Position numbers and translations under genes: made by a program | Assembly: GCA_030916975.1 (NCBI GenBank) | Contig: JAUPVO010000034.1 | Span: 1 to 27,046, forward strand | Direction of reading: 5' to 3' | DNA length: 27,046 nt | From: Patescibacteria group bacterium | Lineage (GTDB): Bacteria > Patescibacteriota > Minisyncoccia > Phycocordibacterales > UBA5272 | Part shown: positions 15,805 through 22,221 of the stretch, piece after piece | Numbering within the stretch: position 1 is the first letter of the stretch | How the letters are laid out: each line of letters begins with the position of its first letter | The notes under the pieces: model-generated | The model's database searches: none | Told to the model about the DNA's origin: nothing | What the model saw: only the letters and a program-made list of their open reading frames with translations

Positions 15805-16560
15805 TTATTTTTTGACCACAGTTATGTCGCCATCTTTTTCAAAAGCATCTATCATTCCAGACTTCAACAATTCCAAAATAGCCAAGAAACTAACTATAAT
15901 ATTTTTCTTTATAGTTTTCTGGTCTGCACCGTCACTAAAGTTCTGTGCGAATCCTTTGAGACTATCTATGCCTTGATTAATGTGCTCCATTATTCTCTCT
16001 ATAACCTTTTCTATTCTAATGGCTTGCCTAACTGCAACCTGCTTTAACCTTTCGAAATTGGGCATTTTAGCTAAAGTCAGCAGAGCTATTGCTACAATAT
16101 TCTCAGAAGTTAAGCTAGCTGGCTTATCATAGACCATATCCTCTACCCTTTTAATCTTTTCTTTCTTTTTATTATAAATTGGATGTATTCCAAAAGATTC
16201 CTGAATATTCTTTTCAGCTATTCTGAGTTCTTTTAACAGCTCCAGCTTCTTCTCTAGCTTATCAATCTGATCTTTTTCTTCCTCATTATATTCTATTGAC
16301 GGCAACAGAGACTTAGCTTTGATTAACATCAAAGTCGAAGCCACCTGAACAAACTGTGACATATCTAAAGGATTGATATATTCAAGACCTTTAATGTAAC
16401 TTATATACTCATCAGCTATTTGTGACAAAGATATCTCTGAGATAGAAAGTTTTCTGCTTTCTATCATGTCCAAAAGCTTAGTGTAAGGCCCTTCATACCT
16501 GCCCTGCCTGATAGTAAAATCTTCTATTTTGTTGAGAGTCAAAAATTGATCCAAATCCAT
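15805..16560 (-). CDS. scpA: Segregation and condensation protein A
   Basis: Kleisin subunit that bridges the SMC heads and binds ScpB. The 251-aa product has the N-terminal family pattern with RYEGPYTKLLDMIESRKLSI (about residues 20-39), SEISLSQIADEYISYI, then LMLIKAKSLLPSIEY, a charged central helix region, and a C-terminal winged-helix part (FLAILELLKSGMIDAFEKDG) that would contact an SMC head. Family length is about 240-270 aa. It is transcribed with scpB and the cell-wall genes, an arrangement linking chromosome segregation and envelope growth that is also seen elsewhere. Confidence 0.92.
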   Translation of the reverse strand: MDLDQFLTLNKIEDFTIRQGRYEGPYTKLLDMIESRKLSISEISLSQIADEYISYIKGLEYINPLDMSQFVQVASTLMLIKAKSLLPSIEYNEEEKDQIDKLEKKLELLKELRIAEKNIQESFGIHPIYNKKKEKIKRVEDMVYDKPASLTSENIVAIALLTLAKMPNFERLKQVAVRQAIRIEKVIERIMEHINQGIDSLKGFAQNFSDGADQKTIKKNIIVSFLAILELLKSGMIDAFEKDGDITVVKK

Positions 16561-16567
16561 AACTACA

Positions 16568-16576
16568 ATTCTAACA
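16568..16576 (-). promoter_or_regulatory. Extended -10 promoter of scpA, leaderless type
   Basis: Minus-strand TGtTAGAAT (16576-16568) ends 7 nt before the scpA ATG, with a weak TTATAA -35 at 17-nt spacing. Predicted transcription start is at the initiation codon. Confidence 0.5.
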
Positions 16577-16597
16577 TGAAGTTGTAAAAGTTATAAA

Positions 16598-18037
16598 TTA
16601 TATCTTGCTCCAAACTGATTTGTCATTGTTGCCATCTATTTTGAATATAGTTATACCTCCTATACCGTAGATTTTGGCTAAATCATTTTTTTGTTTTATA
16701 GCTTCTGCATCTGAATATACGGTCATATACTCTTTGCCTTTAGCTTGATCATAATACGTATAAGATAGTTCTCCAGTGCTATCACGCTTTGTCACCAAAC
16801 CTTTGTCTTTAACTTCTTGGTCAGCATAATACCAGTTCATACTACCAAGTCTACTATAAGAAGTAATATTATTGTTAGCATCTCTTTTGATTTCATATTT
16901 GTATCCATAAGTAGGAACCCCTAGACTTATTTTGTTCCAAGGTATATCACGCATAGCCAAAGTCAAAACCTTTTTAACCCAATCAATATCTGCAACTGGT
17001 TTATATTCTGATCCCTTTAGATTATTCAGGTCTTTATCCGCCCTGTCCTGATCGTAAGCCATAATACGAACCTGATCACAAGCCTGTCCTATACGTTTAA
17101 AGTCATTACTTCTTGCCAATTTATCCTGATCTGCTGTTCCATTCATGAACTCAGTGGAGCTGGGAGTTCTGGCTTCAATAGTACAGATTAGCATTTTATT
17201 CTTATCATGAAGATCAGAGGCAAGCTCTTCCAAAAACTTAGAAAAATCATCACGAGTCTCTGCTTTTTTATTTTCAAAATCAATATCTATACCATCCAAA
17301 TCATGTTTTTTAACTTCTGCTAGAATCAAATCAATCAGATAGCCACGGAGATAATCATCTTTCATAATAACGTCTAGATTATCTCTCTCATATCCAGAAG
17401 CCCACCACAATATAGAAGGCACCACTAATTTTCCATTAGCTTTTGCAACTTTGATCATATCAGCATAAGGCCCAGAAGCAAGTTTCATTGGATCAGAAAA
17501 GGTTCCTGTATCATTCATCTCATAAGAAAATGGAGAAATAATATCTACTTTATTAATATTCTCTACAATTTGTTTGGAACCATTTTCTTCTTGCCAATAA
17601 GGTACCCAAGCTCCTACAGTGAACTTTTTATTCAAAATGTTTTGTATGTTAGAAGACAGGGTGTAGTCTTTTTTGTCTGTACTAGTACTATTGTTAGAAG
17701 TATTGTTTGAGTTTGAGTTTGAGTTTGAGTTTGAGTTTGAAGAAGATTCAGCTAGAAAATTCTTAATCGCAGCTCTTGTCTGAGGACCTAGCACCCCAAC
17801 TTGAGATAAGCCATTATTCTTTTGCAGAGCTTTTACGGCAGCTGTAGTCGCTTGACCATATAAACCATTTGGAGTTGCTTTAAGGTACCCTCTATCCCTA
17901 AGAAAATTCTGAAGTTCTAAAACTGCTTCACCGCGAGAACCTGGGTTAAGATTCTTATCATATGCAGCGCCGGCAAAACTAAAACTAGAAACAACAAATG
18001 AAACAATTAAAAAATAGTGTAATAGATTTTTCTTCAT
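16598..18037 (-). CDS. Secreted GH18 glycoside hydrolase with peptidoglycan-binding domain
   Basis: Probable wall-active N-acetylglucosaminidase or chitinase-like enzyme. The ATG at 18037 (479 aa, MKKNLLHYFLIV) gives a normal signal peptide (cut near AGAA/Y, residues 22-25) and sits 7 nt from a TATAAT box; an upstream ATG at 18076 would add 13 unlikely residues ahead of it. Layout: signal peptide; PG_binding_1-type domain about 30-95 (GSRGEAVLELQNFL, GLYGQATTAAV); Ser/Asn linker about 97-120 encoded by a hexamer repeat; GH18 barrel about 140-479 with DGIDIDFE at 248-255 (acid residue Glu255). It resembles spore-cortex SleL/YaaH enzymes in design. Substrate could be peptidoglycan or exogenous chitin. 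Confidence 0.88.
   Translation of the reverse strand: MKKNLLHYFLIVSFVVSSFSFAGAAYDKNLNPGSRGEAVLELQNFLRDRGYLKATPNGLYGQATTAAVKALQKNNGLSQVGVLGPQTRAAIKNFLAESSSNSNSNSNSNSNNTSNNSTSTDKKDYTLSSNIQNILNKKFTVGAWVPYWQEENGSKQIVENINKVDIISPFSYEMNDTGTFSDPMKLASGPYADMIKVAKANGKLVVPSILWWASGYERDNLDVIMKDDYLRGYLIDLILAEVKKHDLDGIDIDFENKKAETRDDFSKFLEELASDLHDKNKMLICTIEARTPSSTEFMNGTADQDKLARSNDFKRIGQACDQVRIMAYDQDRADKDLNNLKGSEYKPVADIDWVKKVLTLAMRDIPWNKISLGVPTYGYKYEIKRDANNNITSYSRLGSMNWYYADQEVKDKGLVTKRDSTGELSYTYYDQAKGKEYMTVYSDAEAIKQKNDLAKIYGIGGITIFKIDGNNDKSVWSKI
17706..17740. repeat. Hexanucleotide repeat TTTGAG x5.8 in GH18 linker
   Basis: Five full TTTGAG units plus a TTTGA remnant run head to tail. On the coding strand the unit encodes Ser-Asn, giving the repeated linker between the peptidoglycan-binding and GH18 domains. 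Because the unit is six bases, copy-number change by slippage would alter linker length without a frameshift. Confidence 0.9.
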
Positions 18038-18044
18038 ATACTTA

Positions 18045-18053
18045 ATTATAACA
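18045..18053 (-). promoter_or_regulatory. Extended -10 promoter of GH18 gene, leaderless type
   Basis: Minus-strand TGtTATAAT (18053-18045) stands 7 nt before the ATG at 18037; -35 is weak. It supports the 18037 start over the upstream in-frame ATG, which lies ahead of this box. Confidence 0.55.
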
Positions 18054-18097
18054 CTCAAACCTTCAAAATGAGACAAACCTTATAAAAATAATTTAAA

Positions 18098-18135
18098 ATA
18101 ACAAAAAACCACCGAAGCGGTTTTTTGCTTGGTGG
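18098..18135 (-). terminator. Intrinsic terminator of the 130-aa gene
   Basis: On the minus strand CCACCAAGC, an 8-nt loop AAAAAACC, then GCTT-C-GGTGG form a nine-pair stem with one bulged C (18135-18109), followed by TTTTTTGTTATTTT. It begins 13 nt after the gene's stop and should stop transcription efficiently before the GH18 gene. Confidence 0.82.
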
Positions 18136-18148
18136 ATTATCCTTACTA

Positions 18149-18541
18149 TCAAACGCCGAAACAACGCTCTCCAGTTTCCTGGTCGCTGAATACAGAAAAT
18201 ACTGTGCCCGGCTCAGGAATAACAAGAGAAGGAGATTCGAGATCTTCATAATAGACCCATATTTCCGGTGACTTGCCGGAACTAAAAGTCCAATTTGGCT
18301 CAAATCCGTTAGGCGGATTCGAGTTATTTGAACGGACTGTTATCAGATAATAACAAGTTCCGTCAGGACGATCAATGCGCCACACTTTCGTGACGACGTA
18401 TGATCCCTCTGGGAGTTGAGATGGGGTCATCTCTGGGTACTTTCGATCCAACCCCAAGAAATCCCTCACAAGACAAGCAAAAAGATAAAAGACTGGGGAC
18501 AAGAAAGCTGTTCCAGTATTGTCGTTAGTTTTAGTTGTCAT
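18149..18541 (-). CDS. Isolated 130-aa protein of unknown function with higher G+C
   Basis: I do not recognise this family. The product begins MTTKTNDNTGTAFLSPVF, has a moderately hydrophobic stretch at about residues 11-31 (ending LVRDFLGL) and then a beta-rich, aromatic-rich body with SYVVTKVWRIDRPDGTCYYL, SPEIWVYYEDLE and a GTVFSVFSDQETGERC end; three Cys outside the first segment are present or near (C64, C128 region). It is a one-gene unit: consensus promoter, GAGGAG ribosome-binding site, strong terminator. The 60 bases 18181-18240 contain 28 G/C against 19 in 18661-18720, and codons such as CCG, CGG and GGC appear that neighbours avoid. This suggests recent gain or distinct selection. 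Not a pseudogene by appearance. Confidence 0.75.
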   Translation of the reverse strand: MTTKTNDNTGTAFLSPVFYLFACLVRDFLGLDRKYPEMTPSQLPEGSYVVTKVWRIDRPDGTCYYLITVRSNNSNPPNGFEPNWTFSSGKSPEIWVYYEDLESPSLVIPEPGTVFSVFSDQETGERCFGV

Positions 18542-18550
18542 GATTTAACA

Positions 18551-18626
18551 TCTCCTCAAAAACTTATAGAAAAATGGAATTTAAATGTACCTCTCACATA
18601 ATACACAATAAAAGTATCTATGTCAA
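18551..18626 (-). promoter_or_regulatory. Consensus promoter and Shine-Dalgarno site of the 130-aa gene
   Basis: Minus strand: perfect -35 TTGACA (18626-18621), 17-nt spacer, -10 TATTAT (18603-18598), predicted start near 18591, and a GAGGAGA ribosome-binding site (18557-18551) 9 nt before the ATG at 18541. It is the best-matching promoter in the window and almost the only strong Shine-Dalgarno site. Confidence 0.82.
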
Positions 18627-18650
18627 TAGCTAAAAATGTCCTTATTGTTC

Positions 18651-19112
18651 TTATTCATTATGATAAGGCACGTTATTCAGAATAGTATAAGCTCTATAAA
18701 TCTGCTCAAAAAGCATAAGTCTGGCAAGTTCATGGGGCCACACCATTTTACCCATTCTCATAGTGTAATTGGCTCTATTTCTAATACTCTGATCAGTTCC
18801 GTAAGCTCCTCCAATAACAAAAACCATCCTTTTAACACTATCATTCATTCTGTTGTCTATAAGATCAGCAAAACCTAAACTGTCCACTTCACTACCTTCT
18901 TCATCAAGAAGAACAACATAGTCATCATTCTCAATCCTTTCTTCGATCTTCTTTGACTCCTCTTCTCTTCTTCTGTCTCCCTCGTAAAATGAAAGGTGGC
19001 TGATTCTAACTTGTTCTATATTTACAAACCTCGTCAACCTTTTTTCATATTCTAATATTTTCTGATCATAATCAGAAGCTTTTTTACTAATGCATATTAT
19101 ATTGATTTTCAT
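18651..19112 (-). CDS. rlmH: 23S rRNA pseudouridine-1915 N3-methyltransferase RlmH
   Basis: SPOUT-family methyltransferase acting on m3-pseudouridine 1915 in helix 69 of 23S rRNA, using S-adenosylmethionine. The 153-aa length is standard. The trefoil-knot signature is clear: MVFVIGGAYGTDQSI (about residues 96-110, with the glycine loop at 101-105) and the C-terminal WPHELARLMLFEQIYRAYTI followed by LNNVPYHNE, including the conserved PYH end. It is monocistronic and divergent from the PriA-like gene with only 71 nt between the two start codons. Confidence 0.94.
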   Translation of the reverse strand: MKINIICISKKASDYDQKILEYEKRLTRFVNIEQVRISHLSFYEGDRRREEESKKIEERIENDDYVVLLDEEGSEVDSLGFADLIDNRMNDSVKRMVFVIGGAYGTDQSIRNRANYTMRMGKMVWPHELARLMLFEQIYRAYTILNNVPYHNE

Positions 19113-19118
19113 TGTTAT

Positions 19119-19127
19119 ATTTTAACA
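19119..19127 (-). promoter_or_regulatory. Extended -10 promoter of rlmH, leaderless type
   Basis: Minus-strand TGtTAAAAT (19127-19119) ends 6 nt before the rlmH ATG. The -35 region is weak (TTTATA at 16-nt spacing). Confidence 0.5.
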
Positions 19128-19147
19128 CAATGGATTATCTTATAAAC

Positions 19148-19177
19148 TTGTATTAAAATTTATAAAAATGATAAAAT
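19148..19177 (+). promoter_or_regulatory. Promoter of priA-like gene (TTGTAT-18-TAAAAT), leaderless type
   Basis: TTGTAT (19148-19153), 18-nt spacer ending TGa, and TAAAAT (19172-19177), 6 nt before the ATG at 19184. It is back to back with the rlmH promoter. Confidence 0.6.
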
Positions 19178-19183
19178 GTAATC

Positions 19184-20905
19184 ATGTTAATCTGCGAACT
19201 TCTTCCTCTCAAAACCACCAAAAAAATAACTTCTTTGACGTATTTTACATCTTTGGACGTAGAGATTGGTGACTTAGTGGAGATTAATATGAATGGACAA
19301 ATTCTCCAAGCAATAATAGTAAATCAGTCCTCAATCAAAGATAGTAAACAAGAGATAAGAGCTAAAAATTTTAAAATCAAAAAAATTAGTAAAATCACTA
19401 ACAAAAATTATATAGATAGGAATCTTCTGGTAGAAATATACAACATATCTACTCTGCTGGCTACTACTCTCAATAATATTTTTGATACTTTAATACCTGT
19501 AGACATTCTAAATCAAATCAAATTCGCTAAAAGAGATGTCGATCCTAGACACCCGAACGATAGTCTAAATTATAATATAGATGAAACTTTTTATATATTC
19601 CCAACTAATTTGGAGTTAAGAAAATTCAAAAATAAAAACCCAAGCCAGAAGAATCTTTGCTCTACACCTTCTTTTGAATTCTTATTATATCCAAATATCA
19701 AAAAGATAATAATAGGGAACGAATCATCCAAGTACTATTATTCTAACTTCAAAAATCTAGACACCAAAAAAGCTCTTGTGTACATATGCAAAATACTTAA
19801 TATTGATGTTCAGTTTGAATATAATCTTCCTTCTCTAGAATTATACAAAAATGTATTTTTACCTAATAACAAAACATTAACTGAGCTAAGCCTTAATCAT
19901 AAAGAAGTAGAGATTATAAAAATGGATAAAAGGATTTACTTAAATAAAAACTTGGAAAATATAATTACCACATCTTACAAATCCAATCTTAATTCCAAAA
20001 TACTGCTTTACACAACTAGACTTGGATCTTATACTCAGAATATTTGTGCTGATTGTTCTACCCCTATTTCCTGCAAAAAATGTAACAAACCTTATATATT
20101 AATGGAAACACCTGAAGGTAACTATTACAAATGTAGTGTCTGCAAAGATAAGATAAAAATAATAACTGAGACTAAATGTGAGAATTGTGGTGGTTGGAAT
20201 ATTAAAGCTCTAGGTATAGGTACCGAAGGTATTTGGACTTATCTGCAAGATTTGTTAAAGGGAGAATTAAAAATAGACAACGTAAAAATCGAAAACATAA
20301 TACACAACATCAATAGCGAAAAGACCAATACAGCGCCGAAAGTAGAAAAAACTCTAAATGATTTTATGATGAAAAGCGGTCTTGATATAATGATAGCAAC
20401 TGAGCAAATACTTCCAGCTTTGCATGAGGATATTTTCGATCATGTTTTTATTGTGTCTATGGATAGTCTTTTTTATATAAATGACTACAATATAGATGAG
20501 AGGGTATTTTTTATAGTTAACGGATTAAAATCCTCTCTCAAGAAAACCAAAAGTAGTAATATTTATCTCCAAACAAGAATGTCACAAAAATTCATTGATA
20601 CTAATCTTAGGAGAATTACAAGTTCCGACCTAGATCAATTTTATATTAGAGAGCTCCAGAATAGAGAGAAGAATAATCTACCGCCATATTGCAATATATT
20701 AACTTATGAAGCTCTTAATAATATGCAAGTGCCATCATTTTTGAAAGATTATAAAACTCTCAAAATACCCATCAATTACAACACTACTAGATTCGTATTT
20801 TTCATACCAAGCGAAGCTTGGTCACAAGATTCCAAACTAAGAGAGCTTTGCACGGAAAATTTATTTCAGTTCAATCTAAAAATCAACAACAAAGAAATTT
20901 TCTAA
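19184..20905 (+). CDS. priA: PriA-like primosomal protein lacking helicase motifs
   Basis: PriA restarts replication at collapsed forks by recognising fork DNA and loading the helicase; full PriA is also a 3'-5' helicase. This 573-aa protein keeps a 3'-end-binding-like N-terminus (VEIGDLVEINMNG, 26-38), four CxxC pairs for two zinc ions (C288/C291, C297/C300, C317/C320, C332/C335), the GIGTEG box (344-349) and the IRELQNREKNNLPPY segment (488-502). No Walker A is present; the DEEH Walker B position reads GNES (178-181); the family GTQM..KGHDF and QVAGRAGR positions read ATEQILPALHED and IVNGLKSSLKK. The open frame over 1.7 kb argues for a selected, ATP-independent protein, as reported for PriA of Deinococcus and some Actinobacteria. 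Confidence 0.82.
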   Translation: MLICELLPLKTTKKITSLTYFTSLDVEIGDLVEINMNGQILQAIIVNQSSIKDSKQEIRAKNFKIKKISKITNKNYIDRNLLVEIYNISTLLATTLNNIFDTLIPVDILNQIKFAKRDVDPRHPNDSLNYNIDETFYIFPTNLELRKFKNKNPSQKNLCSTPSFEFLLYPNIKKIIIGNESSKYYYSNFKNLDTKKALVYICKILNIDVQFEYNLPSLELYKNVFLPNNKTLTELSLNHKEVEIIKMDKRIYLNKNLENIITTSYKSNLNSKILLYTTRLGSYTQNICADCSTPISCKKCNKPYILMETPEGNYYKCSVCKDKIKIITETKCENCGGWNIKALGIGTEGIWTYLQDLLKGELKIDNVKIENIIHNINSEKTNTAPKVEKTLNDFMMKSGLDIMIATEQILPALHEDIFDHVFIVSMDSLFYINDYNIDERVFFIVNGLKSSLKKTKSSNIYLQTRMSQKFIDTNLRRITSSDLDQFYIRELQNREKNNLPPYCNILTYEALNNMQVPSFLKDYKTLKIPINYNTTRFVFFIPSEAWSQDSKLRELCTENLFQFNLKINNKEIF

Positions 20906-21154
20906 CTAATCAGTAATATCAAGCAGTTCTGCTAGCTTAGGCTGATTAAACCCTATCACTACGTCATCAATTATCTTAATAACCGGTACACCTCTTTGTC
21001 CTGTTATTTCAACCATTTCTTGTCTGCGATCAGCATCTTGCGATACATCATGATCAATATATTTAATACCTTTTTGATCAAACCACTCTTTGGCTAGATG
21101 ACAAAAATGACATGTTGGTGTTGAATAGATCTCAACTATTTTATTTGTACTCAT
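20906..21154 (-). CDS. Glutaredoxin-like protein (CHFC active site)
   Basis: Small thiol-disulfide oxidoreductase of 82 aa with a full thioredoxin-fold pattern: beta strand KIVEIYS, active-site TPTCHFCHLAKEWF (Cys15, Cys18), the KYIDHDVSQDADRR strand-helix, and the cis-proline GQRGVPVIKI loop with GFNQPKLAELL. Closest in style to NrdH/Grx-type proteins that reduce ribonucleotide reductase or other targets by glutathione or thioredoxin reductase; the partner is not in the window. Its TAG stop abuts the priA-like TAA with no base between, a convergent tail-to-tail arrangement with no terminator. The FtsB-like gene lies upstream by about 36 nt in the same direction. Confidence 0.88.
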   Translation of the reverse strand: MSTNKIVEIYSTPTCHFCHLAKEWFDQKGIKYIDHDVSQDADRRQEMVEITGQRGVPVIKIIDDVVIGFNQPKLAELLDITD

Positions 21155-21190
21155 ATTGTTTAATATATTTAACTACTAAATTAAATTATA

Positions 21191-21601
21191 TTACAAATTA
21201 GTATAATTATCAATAAAGTATTGCACCCTTTTCTTAAATTCATACCCAGTATCTGTGCGAGTAACTATCTGTTGTTCGTTTTGATCGGTTGTATCAGTAG
21301 CATTATACAAAACAATTATTTTCTCTCCCTCTTTTCCATAAGAATACACATCTTTGTAATACTCTTCTTGCCCCCTATCCGTGTTCAAGAAGTTATACTG
21401 TTCAGTTTTCTTGGTAAATTCTTGATTGAGTTTTTCTATTTTCTTTTCATTAATACCAAGCTTTTCCTTTATCTTTTCATTTTTATAATAGAAAGAATAA
21501 ATCTGATCCAGTAGTATAAAAATTATAAAAATTATAAAAATTAACGACACCCAAGAATATATAATTTTTTTAAAAGAATTTCTCTGTTGAAATAAACTCA
21601 T
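21191..21601 (-). CDS. DivIC/FtsB-like septum formation protein
   Basis: Bitopic division protein of the DivIC/FtsB type that would bridge FtsL and FtsQ-class proteins at the septum. The 136-aa product has a short cytoplasmic basic start (MSLFQQRNSFKK), a membrane helix about residues 13-35 (VSLIFIIFIIFILLDQIY), a coiled coil about 40-70 rich in Lys/Glu, and the post-coil segment DRGQEEYYKDVYSYGKEGEK followed by IIVLYN, which corresponds to the family E.ARE.L...PGE..... region. The C-terminal 40 residues are polar. Family assignment rests on architecture and this segment, so is probable rather than certain. It has an extended -10 box 11 nt before the ATG. Confidence 0.75.
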   Translation of the reverse strand: MSLFQQRNSFKKIIYSWVSLIFIIFIIFILLDQIYSFYYKNEKIKEKLGINEKKIEKLNQEFTKKTEQYNFLNTDRGQEEYYKDVYSYGKEGEKIIVLYNATDTTDQNEQQIVTRTDTGYEFKKRVQYFIDNYTNL

Positions 21602-21612
21602 ATTTATGATAA

Positions 21613-21621
21613 ATTATAACA
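21613..21621 (-). promoter_or_regulatory. Extended -10 promoter of the DivIC/FtsB-like gene
   Basis: Minus-strand TGtTATAAT (21621-21613), 11 nt before the ATG at 21601, predicts a leader of about four bases, too short for a Shine-Dalgarno site. Confidence 0.5.
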
Positions 21622-21660
21622 CAATAACAATCACTTAAATAAAGAAAATACACAATATAT

Positions 21661-21768
21661 ATGTTCTCAAAAGAAAATCAAAAAACAGTAAAGATAATTT
21701 TTGCCATATTAGCAATCTTGTCCATTGGAGGTATGATACTCTCTACTGTAGTATACATGTTTTTTTAA
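21661..21768 (+). CDS. Single-helix membrane microprotein (35 aa) upstream of secG
   Basis: An ATG at 21661 opens a 35-codon frame ending TAA. The product begins MFSKENQKTVKIIFAIL, is hydrophobic from about residue 11 to the end (LSIGGMILSTVVYMFF) and has a positively charged head, a typical one-span membrane protein. I believe similar short proteins are found next to secG or division genes in related genomes, but I cannot verify it. The 93 nt to secG includes the secG promoter, so it is probably separately transcribed. Chance is not excluded by length alone; the clean topology supports it. Confidence 0.6.
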   Translation: MFSKENQKTVKIIFAILAILSIGGMILSTVVYMFF

Positions 21769-21825
21769 AGTTAAATCTAACCCAATATTAAGAATTAAGA
21801 GTGGGAATAACTTCAATTAATTTAT

Positions 21826-21854
21826 TTGCAAACTCTATCTTAATATGATAATAT
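21826..21854 (+). promoter_or_regulatory. Promoter of secG (TTGCAA-17-TAATAT), leaderless type
   Basis: TTGCAA (21826-21831), a 17-nt spacer ending TGa, and TAATAT (21849-21854), then 7 nt to the secG ATG. Transcription is predicted to start at or next to the initiation codon. Confidence 0.68.
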
Positions 21855-21861
21855 ACTAACC

Positions 21862-22077
21862 ATGCAATCTATTATTTTAGCTGTGAATATAGTACTATCT
21901 GTTTTGCTAGTTATCTTGGTACTATTACAACGTGCTAATCCTGACGCTGGTGGGGCTTTTTCTTCAGATTCTTCTTCCAATTTCAAAAGAAGAGGTCTTG
22001 AGAAAACTCTATACAATGCAACAGTACTGGTATCCATTTTGTTCGCTTTATCTCTTTTGATACACGCTATCATCTAA
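21862..22077 (+). CDS. secG: Preprotein translocase subunit SecG
   Basis: Small non-essential subunit of the SecYEG translocon. The 71-aa product has two membrane helices (about residues 3-22 and 51-70) joined by the conserved cytoplasmic loop QRANPDAGGAFSSDSSSNFKR, which carries the GGAFS-type family signature, then KTLYNATV. Family length is 70-110 aa. It starts the plus-strand series leading to the solute-binding protein and RNase J genes, with 144 nt to the next gene. Confidence 0.94.
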   Translation: MQSIILAVNIVLSVLLVILVLLQRANPDAGGAFSSDSSSNFKRRGLEKTLYNATVLVSILFALSLLIHAII

Positions 22078-22221
22078 CATTTAAATGTTTAGTGCTTGAT
22101 ATTTGTGACAAAAATAATAATTTGATATATAGAATATAACTATTTAATCAATTATTATGTAGGTAAGAGTCTGATGAATACGAAATAATAGATTTGACAA
22201 TTAACACCCATCTTATTGCCA
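22078..22221 (+). promoter_or_regulatory. secG to solute-binding gene spacer; possible promoter near 22107-22140
   Basis: The 144-nt spacer holds no gene. A TTGTGA (about 22106) followed after 17 nt by TATATA preceded by TGa resembles the extended -10 promoters elsewhere, with a leader of about 80 nt. TTGACA at 22195-22200 has no matching -10 box at useful spacing. No terminator is evident after secG. Confidence 0.3.

Noticed and set aside
18055..18303. 82-codon minus-strand frame overlapping the 130-aa gene
   Set aside because: It overlaps the better supported 130-aa frame, lies across its terminator and has no own promoter or ribosome-binding site.
22216..22221. TTG start adding two residues to the solute-binding protein
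   Set aside because: An ATG follows two codons later and there is no ribosome-binding site favouring TTG.
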